DNA from: Photobacterium leiognathi
GTDB lineage: Bacteria; Pseudomonadota; Gammaproteobacteria; Enterobacterales; Vibrionaceae
Length of the DNA: 64,000 nt
NCBI RefSeq assembly: GCF_030685535.1
Contig: NZ_CP131599.1
Location: forward strand, 1,116,001 to 1,180,000
Direction of reading: 5' to 3'
Shown: positions 37,187-46,618 of the stretch, piece by piece
Numbering within the stretch: the first letter of the stretch is position 1
How the letters are laid out: every line of letters starts with the position of its first letter
Translations under genes and position numbers: made by a program
Notes under the pieces: model-generated
Seen by the model: the letters and a program-made list of their open reading frames with translations, nothing else
Databases searched by the model: none
What the model was told of the DNA's origin: nothing

Positions 37187-38044
37187 ATGCGCAAAACCCT
37201 TTTAACCCGAGTATCACTGGCAGCTCTTGTTGCTACCGTTGCGGGTTGTTCATCGACACCACCTCCGCCGCCAGCACCAACGGTTGAAAAGAATTTCAAA
37301 ACAGTAGCAAGTCAATTTATGACTTCTGATGCAACGCGTAGCCAAGGCACCGTTGTCGATCAAGGTATGTTCTACCCTAAAGAAACCTTCTCTTTAAGCT
37401 ACCGTTACTGTTCAGCAAGCCCAGAGCAAGCAACACAAGATATTGAGCAGTTCTACCAACTAGCGAAGAAGACATGTAAAGCCAACTCTGGCACCATGAT
37501 CAACCAAGAAAACGATGCTTGGTGTGTACTTCATCCAAATACCGCCGAAGAAACACCAGTGTTCTCAGCACGTATTACATCAACAGATCTATGGGCTGAT
37601 GTGTGTCCAACAGGACCTTTTGTGACCATGCGTGTAATTGAGAACAAAGACGTTGATCAAGCAGCATGGATTGATGGTGCAAAACAGCTTGGCTACCAAC
37701 CTTTTTCTGTACACCGTAAGATCGTACCGTCAAGCCAATCACAAGCCGCTTTATTTAATGAAGAAGAAACACCTGCACCAGAGCAAGAGCCATGGACAGA
37801 AGAAACTGGCTTTATTGCAACACACGTAGGTGAAACGGTTTGTATGTACAAAAAGACCAAAGATGAAGCTTACGGCGTTACCTATAAAGGTAAAATCCAA
37901 AGCGTCAAAGATAACCGTGTTAGCGTACTGGCAACAGAAAAGCTAAAAGGCGATATTCGTGTTGCCCCTGAAATGGATCAACTGCCTTGGTATAAAGAAG
38001 CGGTAATTGAAGCTGATGCGCGTTCTTGGTTCATTTGTAACTAA
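37187..38044 (+). CDS. Hypothetical lipoprotein
   Basis: Unrecognised lipoprotein. It has a signal peptide MRKTLLTRVSLAALVATVAG with a good lipobox (VAGC), and then a Pro-rich linker, SSTPPPPPAP, before the mature domain. The rest (about 250 residues) contains eight or so cysteines in pairs (RYCSAS, KKTCKAN, AWCVLH, ADVCPTG, ETVCMYKK, WFIC), which suggests disulfides in the periplasm. The residue after the lipid Cys is Ser, predicting the outer membrane. It ends close to a strong terminator. No partner gene is nearby and no function is claimed. Confidence 0.7.
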   Translation: MRKTLLTRVSLAALVATVAGCSSTPPPPPAPTVEKNFKTVASQFMTSDATRSQGTVVDQGMFYPKETFSLSYRYCSASPEQATQDIEQFYQLAKKTCKANSGTMINQENDAWCVLHPNTAEETPVFSARITSTDLWADVCPTGPFVTMRVIENKDVDQAAWIDGAKQLGYQPFSVHRKIVPSSQSQAALFNEEETPAPEQEPWTEETGFIATHVGETVCMYKKTKDEAYGVTYKGKIQSVKDNRVSVLATEKLKGDIRVAPEMDQLPWYKEAVIEADARSWFICN

Positions 38045-38115
38045 TTTCGTAGATTGATTACCAAGTTTAATTGCCCTCTTTTCACTGGTAATTAAAACTA
38101 TATAAAAATAATGAA

Positions 38116-38147
38116 GCCCAGCGATACACATGTTCGCTGGGCTTTTT
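38116..38147 (+). terminator. Terminator after the lipoprotein gene
   Basis: GCCCAGCGA and TCGCTGGGC pair perfectly around a nine-base loop and run into TTTTT. Confidence 0.9.
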
Positions 38148-38160
38148 GTTTTCCGTTTAC

Positions 38161-38185
38161 ATATACCCAAGCGACTTGGGTATAT
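38161..38185. repeat. Collapsed repeat: two element tips joined as a palindrome
   Basis: TATACCCAAG and CTTGGGTATA stand head to head with only CGA between them. These are exactly the outer ten bases of the repeat copies at 24650 and 46352. It lies a few bases after the pldB stop, where it might also act as a transcript end. Confidence 0.7.
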
Positions 38186-38189
38186 TAAT

Positions 38190-39168
38190 TTAGCTATAAG
38201 ATTCAAAGAACTCTAACGTATCTTTTAACGCTTGATTACGTAAGCAGTCTTTTTCCATCAATAGCTCATGGCGAGCATGGGGGATCACCTTCATTTCACA
38301 TTCAGTGCATTTAGTGCAAAAAATCACATGAGAGTGATTATCTACTACCTTATCATCCCCTGCTTGTAGCAATAATACCTAGCGTATCAATGTGCTCAAC
38401 ATCGCGTATACAGTGCTTAGCCGCAGCCAGTGCTTGCCATACCCAACGAGGGCTAGGACCACCTAAACGTAACTCAGGATGCAACTGATACAAATGTTTT
38501 GCCCAGCCATAACGTAATTGGCTTTGGCATTGATCATTAGCCTCAAACGGCTCCTCACGATACGGCTTTTTACCTAACACATAAGAAGGTTGCGACTGAT
38601 AATGCTCCATGATTTTTGCTATAGATGACGCCACCAGCTTTAATGGAGCGGGCATATTAATACCAAACATTGGAGCATTGAGAACAACCGCATTAAACGG
38701 TGTTTGATAGTGCTCTAGATATAAGGTTGCAACAGCGCCTCCCATTGAATGGGCCAGCAAAAAACGATGTTTATAAGCATCTTTGTTAACGACATTTTCA
38801 ATAAACGTGTGAAGATCAGTGACATAATCATCAAAACAAATCACATGCCCTAATTCACTGTCATTGGTTAACCGACCAGATGCTCCTTGCCCACGATGAT
38901 CGTAAGCATAAACATCATAACCTTTGCGTGAAAACTCATAGAAAAGCTCCTGATATTTCCAGAAACTTTCATTACGACCATTCACCATTACAACACAGCG
39001 TTCATTCTGAGGTTCACGAATACTGATCCAACGGATCGGCACACCGTCTACCCCTTTAAACTCACCCTGTTGCCTCTTCTGCCACATGGCATGCACTTCG
39101 CCTGCCATTAATTGAGTAAATACCGATTCCTTGGTAATAAAATCCCTCTCACAATAATATTTCATCAT
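38190..39168 (-). pseudogene. pldB: Lysophospholipase L2 (PldB) with a frameshift near the C terminus
   Basis: Alpha/beta hydrolase that removes the acyl chain from lysophospholipids. The first 265 or so residues hold DHRGQGASGR, the nucleophile elbow LLAHSMGGAV and NAPMFGI. The frame then runs off after EHIDTLGI into ATSRG and a stop. The next frame resumes LLLQAGDDKVVDNHSHVIF, containing the catalytic Asp, and HARHELLMEKDCLRNQAL, containing the catalytic His. The break lies at about 38370-38382. Without repair, the product would lack two of the three catalytic residues. Joined, the two parts give about 326 residues, near the usual length. It lies 23 bp after the patatin gene on the same strand. 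Confidence 0.85.
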
Positions 39169-39191
39169 GACAGCATCTTATTTTTATAATT

Positions 39192-40181
39192 TTATGCGTA
39201 TTTACATAACCCTTTAACGTCTTCTTGCGTCAAATGAGAGAAATCACAGTAAGGTTCTTGAAGATGAATATGGCGACCCGTCGTATTTAGGAAATACTTT
39301 CCAGATTGAAAGCCCAAACGGTAATCATCTTCTAATGATGGTGCATCACTACCAATCATTTTAGATTTCAACGCTTTCTGTGGATGGATTTCATAAATAG
39401 TCACATCATCAGGAGGATTACTAAGAAATTCTTGCGTTTTTCTGTAGTTATCTTCGTGCTCAAGTAACATTTCAATCATGCCAGCAGCTTTTGAATGGCC
39501 TAAAGCACGACGAATATTGGTCATCCAGCAATGATCAAAAGAAGTATCAATCGGCACAGTTCGGATCACAACAATATGGCGGTACCCACGCTCATAAGCC
39601 TCCTGAACAGGGATCGGTGCACATAAGCCACCATCAACCCAATACTCATTCTGAGAATAAATTGGTTGCCTATTTAGCACTGGAACAGCACAAGATGCTT
39701 TTAATGCTAAAGACCAGTTTTCAGTATTTAAATTAAAATACGATGCCTGATGGCTGACCATGTTACTTGCTGAAGCTAATACCGTGCGATTACGCATATT
39801 CTCACGTCCTTGATGCCAATCTAGCTCAAAGCGTGTTTGCGTTTGCTGCATTAACCAATCGAGATCTAACCCTTCACGACCGAACAAGAATCGGTACACA
39901 TCGAAGAAATGATGATTTGTGGTTGCCTCTGTAATCACCTTATAGGCATGTTTTTTCTGTCCACAAATATAAGAAGCTAAGTTTAGCGAACCCGCTGATG
40001 TACCAATCATTAAAGAGAAAGGATTAAAGTCTTGCTCTAAAAATGCATCCAATACGCCTGCAGTAAAAATCCCTCTTTGACCGCCACCTTCCGTAACCAG
40101 TGCTATCTTTGAAATATTCTGAGGTGAAAAAGACAATGCGTCATAATTTTGTACTGCATAAGACACATGCTTACCTATCAT
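39192..40181 (-). CDS. Patatin-like phospholipase (YjjU type)
   Basis: Lipid acyl hydrolase with a Ser-Asp dyad. The oxyanion hole is TEGGGQRGIFTAGVLDAF at about residues 30-47, the nucleophile is in IGTSAGSLNLAS near 62 and the Asp is in WVDGGLCAPIPV near 187. There is no signal peptide, so action on the inner leaflet or in the cytoplasm is likely. The 329-residue length fits the YjjU-type group. A GGGGAG ribosome site stands just before the ATG. pldB follows by 23 bp, so the two lipid hydrolases were probably one operon for phospholipid turnover. This member looks intact. Confidence 0.87.
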   Translation of the reverse strand: MIGKHVSYAVQNYDALSFSPQNISKIALVTEGGGQRGIFTAGVLDAFLEQDFNPFSLMIGTSAGSLNLASYICGQKKHAYKVITEATTNHHFFDVYRFLFGREGLDLDWLMQQTQTRFELDWHQGRENMRNRTVLASASNMVSHQASYFNLNTENWSLALKASCAVPVLNRQPIYSQNEYWVDGGLCAPIPVQEAYERGYRHIVVIRTVPIDTSFDHCWMTNIRRALGHSKAAGMIEMLLEHEDNYRKTQEFLSNPPDDVTIYEIHPQKALKSKMIGSDAPSLEDDYRLGFQSGKYFLNTTGRHIHLQEPYCDFSHLTQEDVKGLCKYA

Positions 40182-40403
40182 GCTCCCCTCTCAACACGTT
40201 ACGTTTTCGATGCTAATTCATCATACAATAATTACGGGTGATACTAACAAACAGAGTTATAATGTCGAACTGCAAAGTATCAATATTTGATTGTAAAAAT
40301 ATTTGCCTAAATATCTAAATCATTATGCCTTGATATATTTAACTCGCTCATTTGTGAACATTTTTTAAACACTTTTGAACACATGAATAAGCACTCGTTT
40401 GAA

Positions 40404-41723
40404 TTACTCAATCATGTAAGGTTTAAACAGTGCATAAACATTCACTCGCGCTTTTAGCTTGGCTGCCAATAGATACAGTCCACCTAATTTACGGTGTAAG
40501 AAAATCGCATCAGCGGGCGGTGTATGCCAATAACCACTGTTCATGCTCAATGCGCTGCCAGCATCACGAATACGCTTACCCATATCTGTAACACCGAAAT
40601 CATATTCACCATTAAAGGCTAATGGTTCGCACGCTTCTAAACACAAATTTACAACGGCTTGTTTTGCGACATCTTCAATAGGCTGATGGAAAAAACCAAT
40701 CTGCTTTAATGCCGCTAACATGGCGTCACGATCTTGTGTAATAGCCCCAGACATTAACTGACGATAACCTTCCGCAACATGTTCAGGATAGGCACGTGTT
40801 GCACCAAAATCTAACAAGATGAACTGTTTTGTCTCTGGGTTATAGCGGTAATTCGCAAAGTTAGGATCGGTTTGGACTAAACGGAACTCAAACACTTCTT
40901 TAAACAATAAGGTGAATGCCAAACTCATCACTTCATCACGAACTTCTTGAGGTTGTTTTGCTAATTGCTCAATTTCAATCCCTTCAACAAAGCTCATGGC
41001 AAGAATGGTTTCACAAGTTAAATCATCATAGATATCAGGAATTAAGAAACGAGGATCGTCAGCCATTAAGCGTGAAAAGCTTTTTAGATAGTTGGCTTCT
41101 TGCTGATAATCTGCCTCTGTATGTAACTGCTTTTTCGCTTCTTCTAATAATTCAGAGACATCAATCGACTTGGGGATCAATCCAGAAAGATTCAGTAAAG
41201 TTGAAACGTTATGCACATCGCTATCAATACTTTCACCAATACCGGGATATTGAATTTTTAATGCCAGATCTCTGCCATCTTTCGTTTTGGCGCGATGCAC
41301 TTGACCAATCGAAGCAGCAGCAACAGGGTAAAAAGAAAATTGCGCGAATTTATCTTGCCAATCTTCTCCCCAATTATGGATCAATACATGATTTAGCTGG
41401 CTGATCGGCATCGGTTTCGCATCAGCTTGCAAGCGAGATAACAACTCAGTTAACTCTTTCGGCAGCAAATCACAGGCATCCATCGAAAGCAGTTGCCCAA
41501 CTTTCATAGCTGCACCACGCAATTGCGCTAATTGATCTGCCACACGCTGGGCGTTTTTTGGGGTTAATAATAACTCTGATGCTTTAGGACGATGCCCTGC
41601 AGCCAATTGTTTCACCCCTTCCGCCACCATGCCAGTTGCCACTTTTGATGCTAACGAGCCTAGCTTAGTTAAACGAGATAAACGCCCTTTCGGCACTTTA
41701 GAATACTGGTGTGAGTCTTTCAT
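40404..41723 (-). CDS. ABC1/UbiB-family atypical kinase
   Basis: Protein-kinase-like ATPase of the ABC1 (AarF/UbiB/ADCK) family, whose members support quinone synthesis or lipid handling. Diagnostic features are the KxGQ motif (AAMKVGQLLSMD near residue 95), the Ala-rich loop AAASIGQVHRAKT near 134, the Lys in ALKIQYPG, and the DFG in ILLDFGATRAYPE near 305. It lacks the C-terminal membrane helices of UbiB itself, so it is not the ubiquinone-operon paralogue. It is the third gene of a leftward operon after CRY-DASH and the Fe-S photolyase, with a 64 bp gap. A link to light or quinone oxidation is only inference. Confidence 0.85.
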   Translation of the reverse strand: MKDSHQYSKVPKGRLSRLTKLGSLASKVATGMVAEGVKQLAAGHRPKASELLLTPKNAQRVADQLAQLRGAAMKVGQLLSMDACDLLPKELTELLSRLQADAKPMPISQLNHVLIHNWGEDWQDKFAQFSFYPVAAASIGQVHRAKTKDGRDLALKIQYPGIGESIDSDVHNVSTLLNLSGLIPKSIDVSELLEEAKKQLHTEADYQQEANYLKSFSRLMADDPRFLIPDIYDDLTCETILAMSFVEGIEIEQLAKQPQEVRDEVMSLAFTLLFKEVFEFRLVQTDPNFANYRYNPETKQFILLDFGATRAYPEHVAEGYRQLMSGAITQDRDAMLAALKQIGFFHQPIEDVAKQAVVNLCLEACEPLAFNGEYDFGVTDMGKRIRDAGSALSMNSGYWHTPPADAIFLHRKLGGLYLLAAKLKARVNVYALFKPYMIE

Positions 41724-41787
41724 TATTAAACCTTGTTTATCTTGTTTGGTTATTGATGCTAATGAGCTATATCATTTTGCACATTTC

Positions 41788-43341
41788 TTACAGCGCATCT
41801 AAATCATTAAGGTAATGCTCCGCTTGGGCAATAATCGCCGCTTGTTCACTATCATCAAGCTTATCCCAATGCATGAATAACATGCCTACACGAGGGTTCT
41901 TGGCTAACAATACCCGATGTTGTGCCATAAAACGCCAATATAAACTATTAAACGGACAAGCATCGCTACCGACTTTCTTTTTAACGTCATAATGACATGA
42001 TGCGCAGTAGTCACTCATTTTATTAATATACGCACCACTCGCCGCATACGGTTTAGTGGCAACAATACCACCATCAGCAAACAGTGCCATACCTAGGGTA
42101 TTAGGCTTTTCAACCCACTCTATTGCATCAATGTAAATACCCAAATACCACTGTTCAACCTCACTCGGTGCTATTTCAGTTAATAGGCAAAAATTCCCCG
42201 TCACCATCAAACGCTGAATATGATGAGCATAACTGTACTCTAACGACTGTTTTATCGCATAAGACATACACTGCATCTGGGTTTTACCGTGCCAAAAAAA
42301 CGCAGGCAATGCTCGGTTAGCTGAAAGTGTGTTGTTCTCGCCATAATGGGGCATATTGAGCCAATAAACCGCACGAATAAACTCTCGCCAGCCCAATATT
42401 TGACGCACAAAGCCTTCAACTTGCGCAATGTTAATCTCGGAATTAGGCTGCTGATAAGCATTCATGGCGGCTTGTATGACTTGCATCGGGTGCAGCATTT
42501 TTGCATTTAACGCAAACGACAACCTAGCATGATACAAGCTCCATGCACTATCACTATGGGTGGTCATCGCATCTTGAAAACGACCAAAATGCGGAAGTAA
42601 ATAACGACAAAAGTGCTCTAATAAAGCTTGAGATTGTTTACGGCTAACAGGCCATAATAAATACTGCGGAGAAAAGCCTATCGTGCTGATGCTATGCCTT
42701 GCTAGTCGCTCTGTAATATCACTAACGTCATTAGTGAACATCAAAGGCTGTGGAATGGCTGCAATATCAGTCGGTTTTAGCTTATTTCGATTCGCTTGAT
42801 CGAAATTCCATTTTCCCCCTTCAGGCTTCTCTTCACACATCAAAATATTAAATCGTTTACGCATCGCACGATAGAAATGCTCCATCCTATTGTGCTTGCC
42901 CGCTGTTAAATACTGATCGATTTCAGTTAACGGCAATAAGAAATGATCCGTGTCTGTGGTTTGGATAGTGACACCATCAAGGGTGAGAGAGCTAAGTTGC
43001 TCCGATAAGCGATACTCATCAGGTTGTTGATATTCAAACCCTTGGCATTGGTATTGTTCACAAAGTGAGGCAATTAGCTGCAATAAATCTGTATATGACT
43101 CCGTATCATCAAGCGTTAGGTGTAAAACCTCATGTCCGGCTTGCTGTAAAGCCTTAGCAAAGTTTTCCATTGCGGCGAAGAAAGCACAGATCTTTTGCTG
43201 ATGATGTACCACATAATCGGTTTCTTGCTTTAACTCAGCGATAACGTACAACACATCAGGATTGGTCGACTGATACCAATGATGCTTCGCATTGAGTTGA
43301 TCGCCAAGAATGAGGCGCAGCATGGTATAACCTTGTTTCAT
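41788..43341 (-). CDS. Fe-S bacterial cryptochrome/photolyase (FeS-BCP, (6-4) type)
   Basis: FAD enzyme of the prokaryotic (6-4) photolyase group, which repairs (6-4) photoproducts with blue light. The N terminus MLRLILGDQLNAKHHW is the family signature. The Fe-S ligands are visible as YCASCHYD, ACPFNSLYWRF and an upstream Cys. The FAD-binding part includes GWREFIRAVYW and NFCLLTEIAPSEVEQWYLG. The length is 517 residues, as in V. cholerae relatives. AGGAC precedes the ATG at 43341; a second ATG six codons later is equally possible. It sits 24 bp after CRY-DASH and before the ABC1 kinase gene. Confidence 0.9.
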   Translation of the reverse strand: MKQGYTMLRLILGDQLNAKHHWYQSTNPDVLYVIAELKQETDYVVHHQQKICAFFAAMENFAKALQQAGHEVLHLTLDDTESYTDLLQLIASLCEQYQCQGFEYQQPDEYRLSEQLSSLTLDGVTIQTTDTDHFLLPLTEIDQYLTAGKHNRMEHFYRAMRKRFNILMCEEKPEGGKWNFDQANRNKLKPTDIAAIPQPLMFTNDVSDITERLARHSISTIGFSPQYLLWPVSRKQSQALLEHFCRYLLPHFGRFQDAMTTHSDSAWSLYHARLSFALNAKMLHPMQVIQAAMNAYQQPNSEINIAQVEGFVRQILGWREFIRAVYWLNMPHYGENNTLSANRALPAFFWHGKTQMQCMSYAIKQSLEYSYAHHIQRLMVTGNFCLLTEIAPSEVEQWYLGIYIDAIEWVEKPNTLGMALFADGGIVATKPYAASGAYINKMSDYCASCHYDVKKKVGSDACPFNSLYWRFMAQHRVLLAKNPRVGMLFMHWDKLDDSEQAAIIAQAEHYLNDLDAL

Positions 43342-43365
43342 TATTCTGTCCTAATCACTTATTGG

Positions 43366-44676
43366 TCAATCATCAATATCATAAGTATCTAACGGGTACA
43401 GCGTCTCATCTCCGTGCCAATGACGTATAAATGCATGATCAGGATCGAATAAGCGAGTCTGCTTTTCAATATCAAACCAACGTTTGTCTCGGCTATCTGT
43501 ACCTACACCTGCAATGTATTGCCAGTTCCCCCAATTTGATGCCACATCATGATCGATCAATTGCTGTTCGAAATATGCCGCGCCATAACGCCAATCAAGC
43601 GATAATTCATTAAGCAAACAACTGGCGACGATCTGACGGCCGCGGTTAGACATATAACCAGTCTGATTTAATTGCTTCATAAAAGCATTCACCAATGGAT
43701 ATGGCGTAGAGCCCGAGCACCATTGCTTAAAACGTGAAGGATAAAAGCTCGTTAATAAACGTTTGTTTTGAACGCCAGAGAATCGATATAAATGCCGCCC
43801 TACCACATGAGCATGCCATTGAAAGAACTCACGCCATAACAATTCAAAGAAAATCCAATAAGTCGAACTGTTAGCAGTTACATTCTGCTCATAGTCCTTA
43901 AGCGCAGCCATAATGGTTTTGGCAGATAACGCCCCACAAGCCAGCCATGGTGAGAGCTTAGTTGATAATTCCCAGCCTGAGAGTGCATTACGCGTCTCTT
44001 TATAATTAGCTGGTGCATCACAAGAGAAATAACGCTGTAGATGCATTAATGCTGCGTTTTCGCCACCTTGCCATTCGACATTTGGGTTATCTGCAATATA
44101 GACACGGCCAATATCTAAATAGTCCGAGCTATTCATTTTAGGTGGCGGTGGTAAATATTTAGGCTGTGGTAGTGGCTTGGTCACGTTTGTATCACGCTCA
44201 ATCAGCTTACGAAATTTCGAATAGCCGTTTGGCATGTCAGATAAATGAAACGGCAGTTGTTGTTGCGAATATAAAGTATGTGTATCAACTTCAACAAAGC
44301 GTAAATGAGGGAAATACTGCTTAATATATTGCCACTGTTGTTGCTCATACCAACCACAATGACGACTTCGATAAATCACATTAATTCTGTGTTGTTGGAT
44401 CAAGGCAGGTAGTGATAGCAAGGGCTCGGCTTGTACCACCACTAACTGCTGCCCTAACTTAGTAAGATTGGCATGAAGTGTTTGTAAAGATTGCAGCAAA
44501 AACCGATGTCGGATCTCGCCCATAGATTTAAGCTGATAGCGATTAAACGTCTGCCATTGAGGCTCGATGAAATAAACACATAGTAAGTTATCAGCATGAT
44601 CCCGTACTTGATGAAAAATTTCATTATCATGTAAACGAAGATCTTGAGTTAACCAATAAAGAGCTCGTACCGCCAT
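43366..44676 (-). CDS. Cryptochrome DASH
   Basis: Flavoprotein of the CRY-DASH class, which repairs cyclobutane dimers in single-stranded DNA and may sense light. The N-terminal photolyase domain starts AVRALYWLTQDLRLHDN. The FAD domain shows WLACGALSAKTIMAAL, YWIFFELLWREFFQWHA and the DASH-typical TGYMSNRGRQIVASCLLNEL. The trailing NWQYIAGVGTDSRDKRWFDIEKQ is also class-specific. The length is 436 residues from the ATG at 44676, which has AAGG upstream. It is the first gene of a three-gene operon with the (6-4) photolyase and an ABC1 kinase. Confidence 0.92.
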   Translation of the reverse strand: MAVRALYWLTQDLRLHDNEIFHQVRDHADNLLCVYFIEPQWQTFNRYQLKSMGEIRHRFLLQSLQTLHANLTKLGQQLVVVQAEPLLSLPALIQQHRINVIYRSRHCGWYEQQQWQYIKQYFPHLRFVEVDTHTLYSQQQLPFHLSDMPNGYSKFRKLIERDTNVTKPLPQPKYLPPPPKMNSSDYLDIGRVYIADNPNVEWQGGENAALMHLQRYFSCDAPANYKETRNALSGWELSTKLSPWLACGALSAKTIMAALKDYEQNVTANSSTYWIFFELLWREFFQWHAHVVGRHLYRFSGVQNKRLLTSFYPSRFKQWCSGSTPYPLVNAFMKQLNQTGYMSNRGRQIVASCLLNELSLDWRYGAAYFEQQLIDHDVASNWGNWQYIAGVGTDSRDKRWFDIEKQTRLFDPDHAFIRHWHGDETLYPLDTYDIDD

Positions 44677-44774
44677 AAACAATGCACCTTGTTTTTATTA
44701 TCTGGCTAATACGAAACAAACAGCAATAGCGATCGTTTTCTCCCTAGTTTATTACTATTTATGAAATATAAAAA

Positions 44775-44812
44775 AGCCAGTGTTATTAACGATAAACGCA
44801 ATAACACTGGCT
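44775..44812 (-). terminator. Terminator after the POT transporter gene
   Basis: AGCCAGTGTTATT and AATAACACTGGCT pair perfectly over 13 bp. On the minus strand a TTTTTATATTT tail follows, 29 bp after the transporter stop. Confidence 0.88.
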
Positions 44813-44840
44813 AATGTGTACTTAATAAATTCCCGAGTGA

Positions 44841-46301
44841 TTAATCGAATTCTGGTTGATTACGGTTAAAGAAGTTCACCAATAAACCAATCACTAACAC
44901 CACAATCGTTACCACTAAGATAGACTGGAATACATGGTGATATTGCGCCGCAGATGTGATCAAATCAAGCGCATCACCTTTAGGTGTATCCGTTGCTGTT
45001 AGCTCTGCAATATTTGCCGCTAAGTAGTTTGCTACCGAGCCACCCATTAGCATGTAAATACCTGCAACTGTACCTGTTGCCCCTTGAGGGTTCATACGAG
45101 TGATCGCAGACAAGGCTACAGGGTCAATAAACAGTTCAGCAACACCAATTAAGAACAGACCAATGAACAACCATAGGAATGTAGTGTGACCTGTTGCCAT
45201 TGCTAGTTTAGAAGATAACGTGATCAAACTAAAACCTGCAGTTAACAGCAATAAACCCATGTTTAATTTAGTTAATGTACGTACAGAGATCTGACGTGAC
45301 GCTAATACTTTCCATAACCATGTTACCGCCGCACCACCCACGATAACCGCAACTGGGTTAACTGACTGGAAGAAAGCCGTTGGAATATGGAAACCAAAAA
45401 TATCCGTATCAATGTTACGTTCGATGAATAGGCTGATTGAGCTACCGCCTTGTTGGTCAAATGCCCAGAACACAGTACCGAAGATCATGAAATACATAAT
45501 TGAGTGTAATTTCTTACGATCTTCTGCATCACTCTTACGGTATAGACGTAGCATCTGTAGTGCAGAGAACGCTAAAATCACTGCAAGTATGTAGCCTGCA
45601 AGTAAATCTTTAAGTACGAATACCAAGCCAACCGCTGCGGCAATCACACCTACAATGATTAATAGCCAGTGGCTAACACCTGCAGTTTTACGGGTTAATG
45701 CAACCTTGTTAGCTTTTTGAACGTGAGCAAAGTTCTTACGACCAGTACTGAAGATCACTAAACCAACCAACATACCGATACCCGCTAAGGCAAAACCAAC
45801 ATGCCATCCCCAACGGCTTGCTGCATAACCACAGAAAATAGGCGCTAATGCTGAACCAATGTTACCGCCGATATAGGATATCGAGAAACCGGATTCACGT
45901 GCACTCTCATGACCTTTATATAACTCACCTAACAAACAACTTGAGTTAGTTTTAAAAAAGCCATAACCACAAATAATCAGCGCAAGTGCTGTATATAGCG
46001 TCATGTGATCGTTACTAGGAATACTCAATACAACGTGACCAGCAACCATTAATAATGCGCCAATCACCACAGACCAATAATTACCTAAGTAACGGTCTGC
46101 TAAATAACCACCTAAAATGGGAGTCACATAAACTAATGACGTATATGCACCGTACAATGCATACGCATGTTCATCTGACATTAAAAGTTTTTGGGTTAAA
46201 AAGAGAATTAACAACGATCGCATACCGTAGTAGCTAAAAAATTCCCACATTTGTATCGCTATGAGGTGAAAAAGCCCTTTAGGCTGAGAGGATAATTGCA
46301 T
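44841..46301 (-). CDS. POT-family peptide/proton symporter with altered ExxER motif
   Basis: Inner-membrane transporter of the proton-coupled oligopeptide family, 486 residues with about 14 helices. The PTR2 signature region is present as GGYLADRYLGNYWSVVIGALL and the second as FSISYIGGNIGSALAPIFCGY. The helix 1 motif, normally ExxERFxYYG, reads QMWEFFSYYGMR: the first Glu (position 17) is Gln and the Arg (position 21) is Phe, while Glu20 stays. These residues normally couple proton to peptide, so mechanism or substrate may differ. TAGGAA precedes the ATG. Repeat copy 2 starts 50 bp upstream of the gene. The substrate is unassigned. Confidence 0.87.
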   Translation of the reverse strand: MQLSSQPKGLFHLIAIQMWEFFSYYGMRSLLILFLTQKLLMSDEHAYALYGAYTSLVYVTPILGGYLADRYLGNYWSVVIGALLMVAGHVVLSIPSNDHMTLYTALALIICGYGFFKTNSSCLLGELYKGHESARESGFSISYIGGNIGSALAPIFCGYAASRWGWHVGFALAGIGMLVGLVIFSTGRKNFAHVQKANKVALTRKTAGVSHWLLIIVGVIAAAVGLVFVLKDLLAGYILAVILAFSALQMLRLYRKSDAEDRKKLHSIMYFMIFGTVFWAFDQQGGSSISLFIERNIDTDIFGFHIPTAFFQSVNPVAVIVGGAAVTWLWKVLASRQISVRTLTKLNMGLLLLTAGFSLITLSSKLAMATGHTTFLWLFIGLFLIGVAELFIDPVALSAITRMNPQGATGTVAGIYMLMGGSVANYLAANIAELTATDTPKGDALDLITSAAQYHHVFQSILVVTIVVLVIGLLVNFFNRNQPEFD

Positions 46302-46351
46302 ATTGATTCCTATAAAAGGCCCGTTTAGCTAACGGTTGTCATTCTTATTTA

Positions 46352-46618
46352 TATACCCAAGCCACTTCAAGTTACTAGGTTCAGCGAGCATATCTTGGTT
46401 TGTAGACTAGGAGACGATTTGAAGATCTAGTGGCTCTAAATCAAAAATTGTCGACAACGTATACAAGCCAAGAAAACTCGCCCTTTGGGAACATGTCACA
46501 GCAACGATTTCTGTGTCACGCAACTTGGAAATAGACAACCATTACACTGCGTTGCTTTCCTCGAACTCGAAGCTGTGGCAGTGTTCTGAATACTATAACT
46601 TGAAGTCACTTGGGTATA
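46352..46618. repeat. Dispersed repeat with inverted ends, copy 2 (MITE-like)
   Basis: A 267 bp element with inverted ends TATACCCAAGCCACTTCAAG and CTTGAAGTCACTTGGGTATA. Its interior has ACTCGCCCTTTGGGA, the reverse complement of the block in copy 1, and a region around GATCTAGTGGCTC that also matches copy 1 in reverse. So it is the same family in the opposite orientation. It lies in the promoter region of the POT transporter. A short frame that starts inside it is not a gene. Confidence 0.8.
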
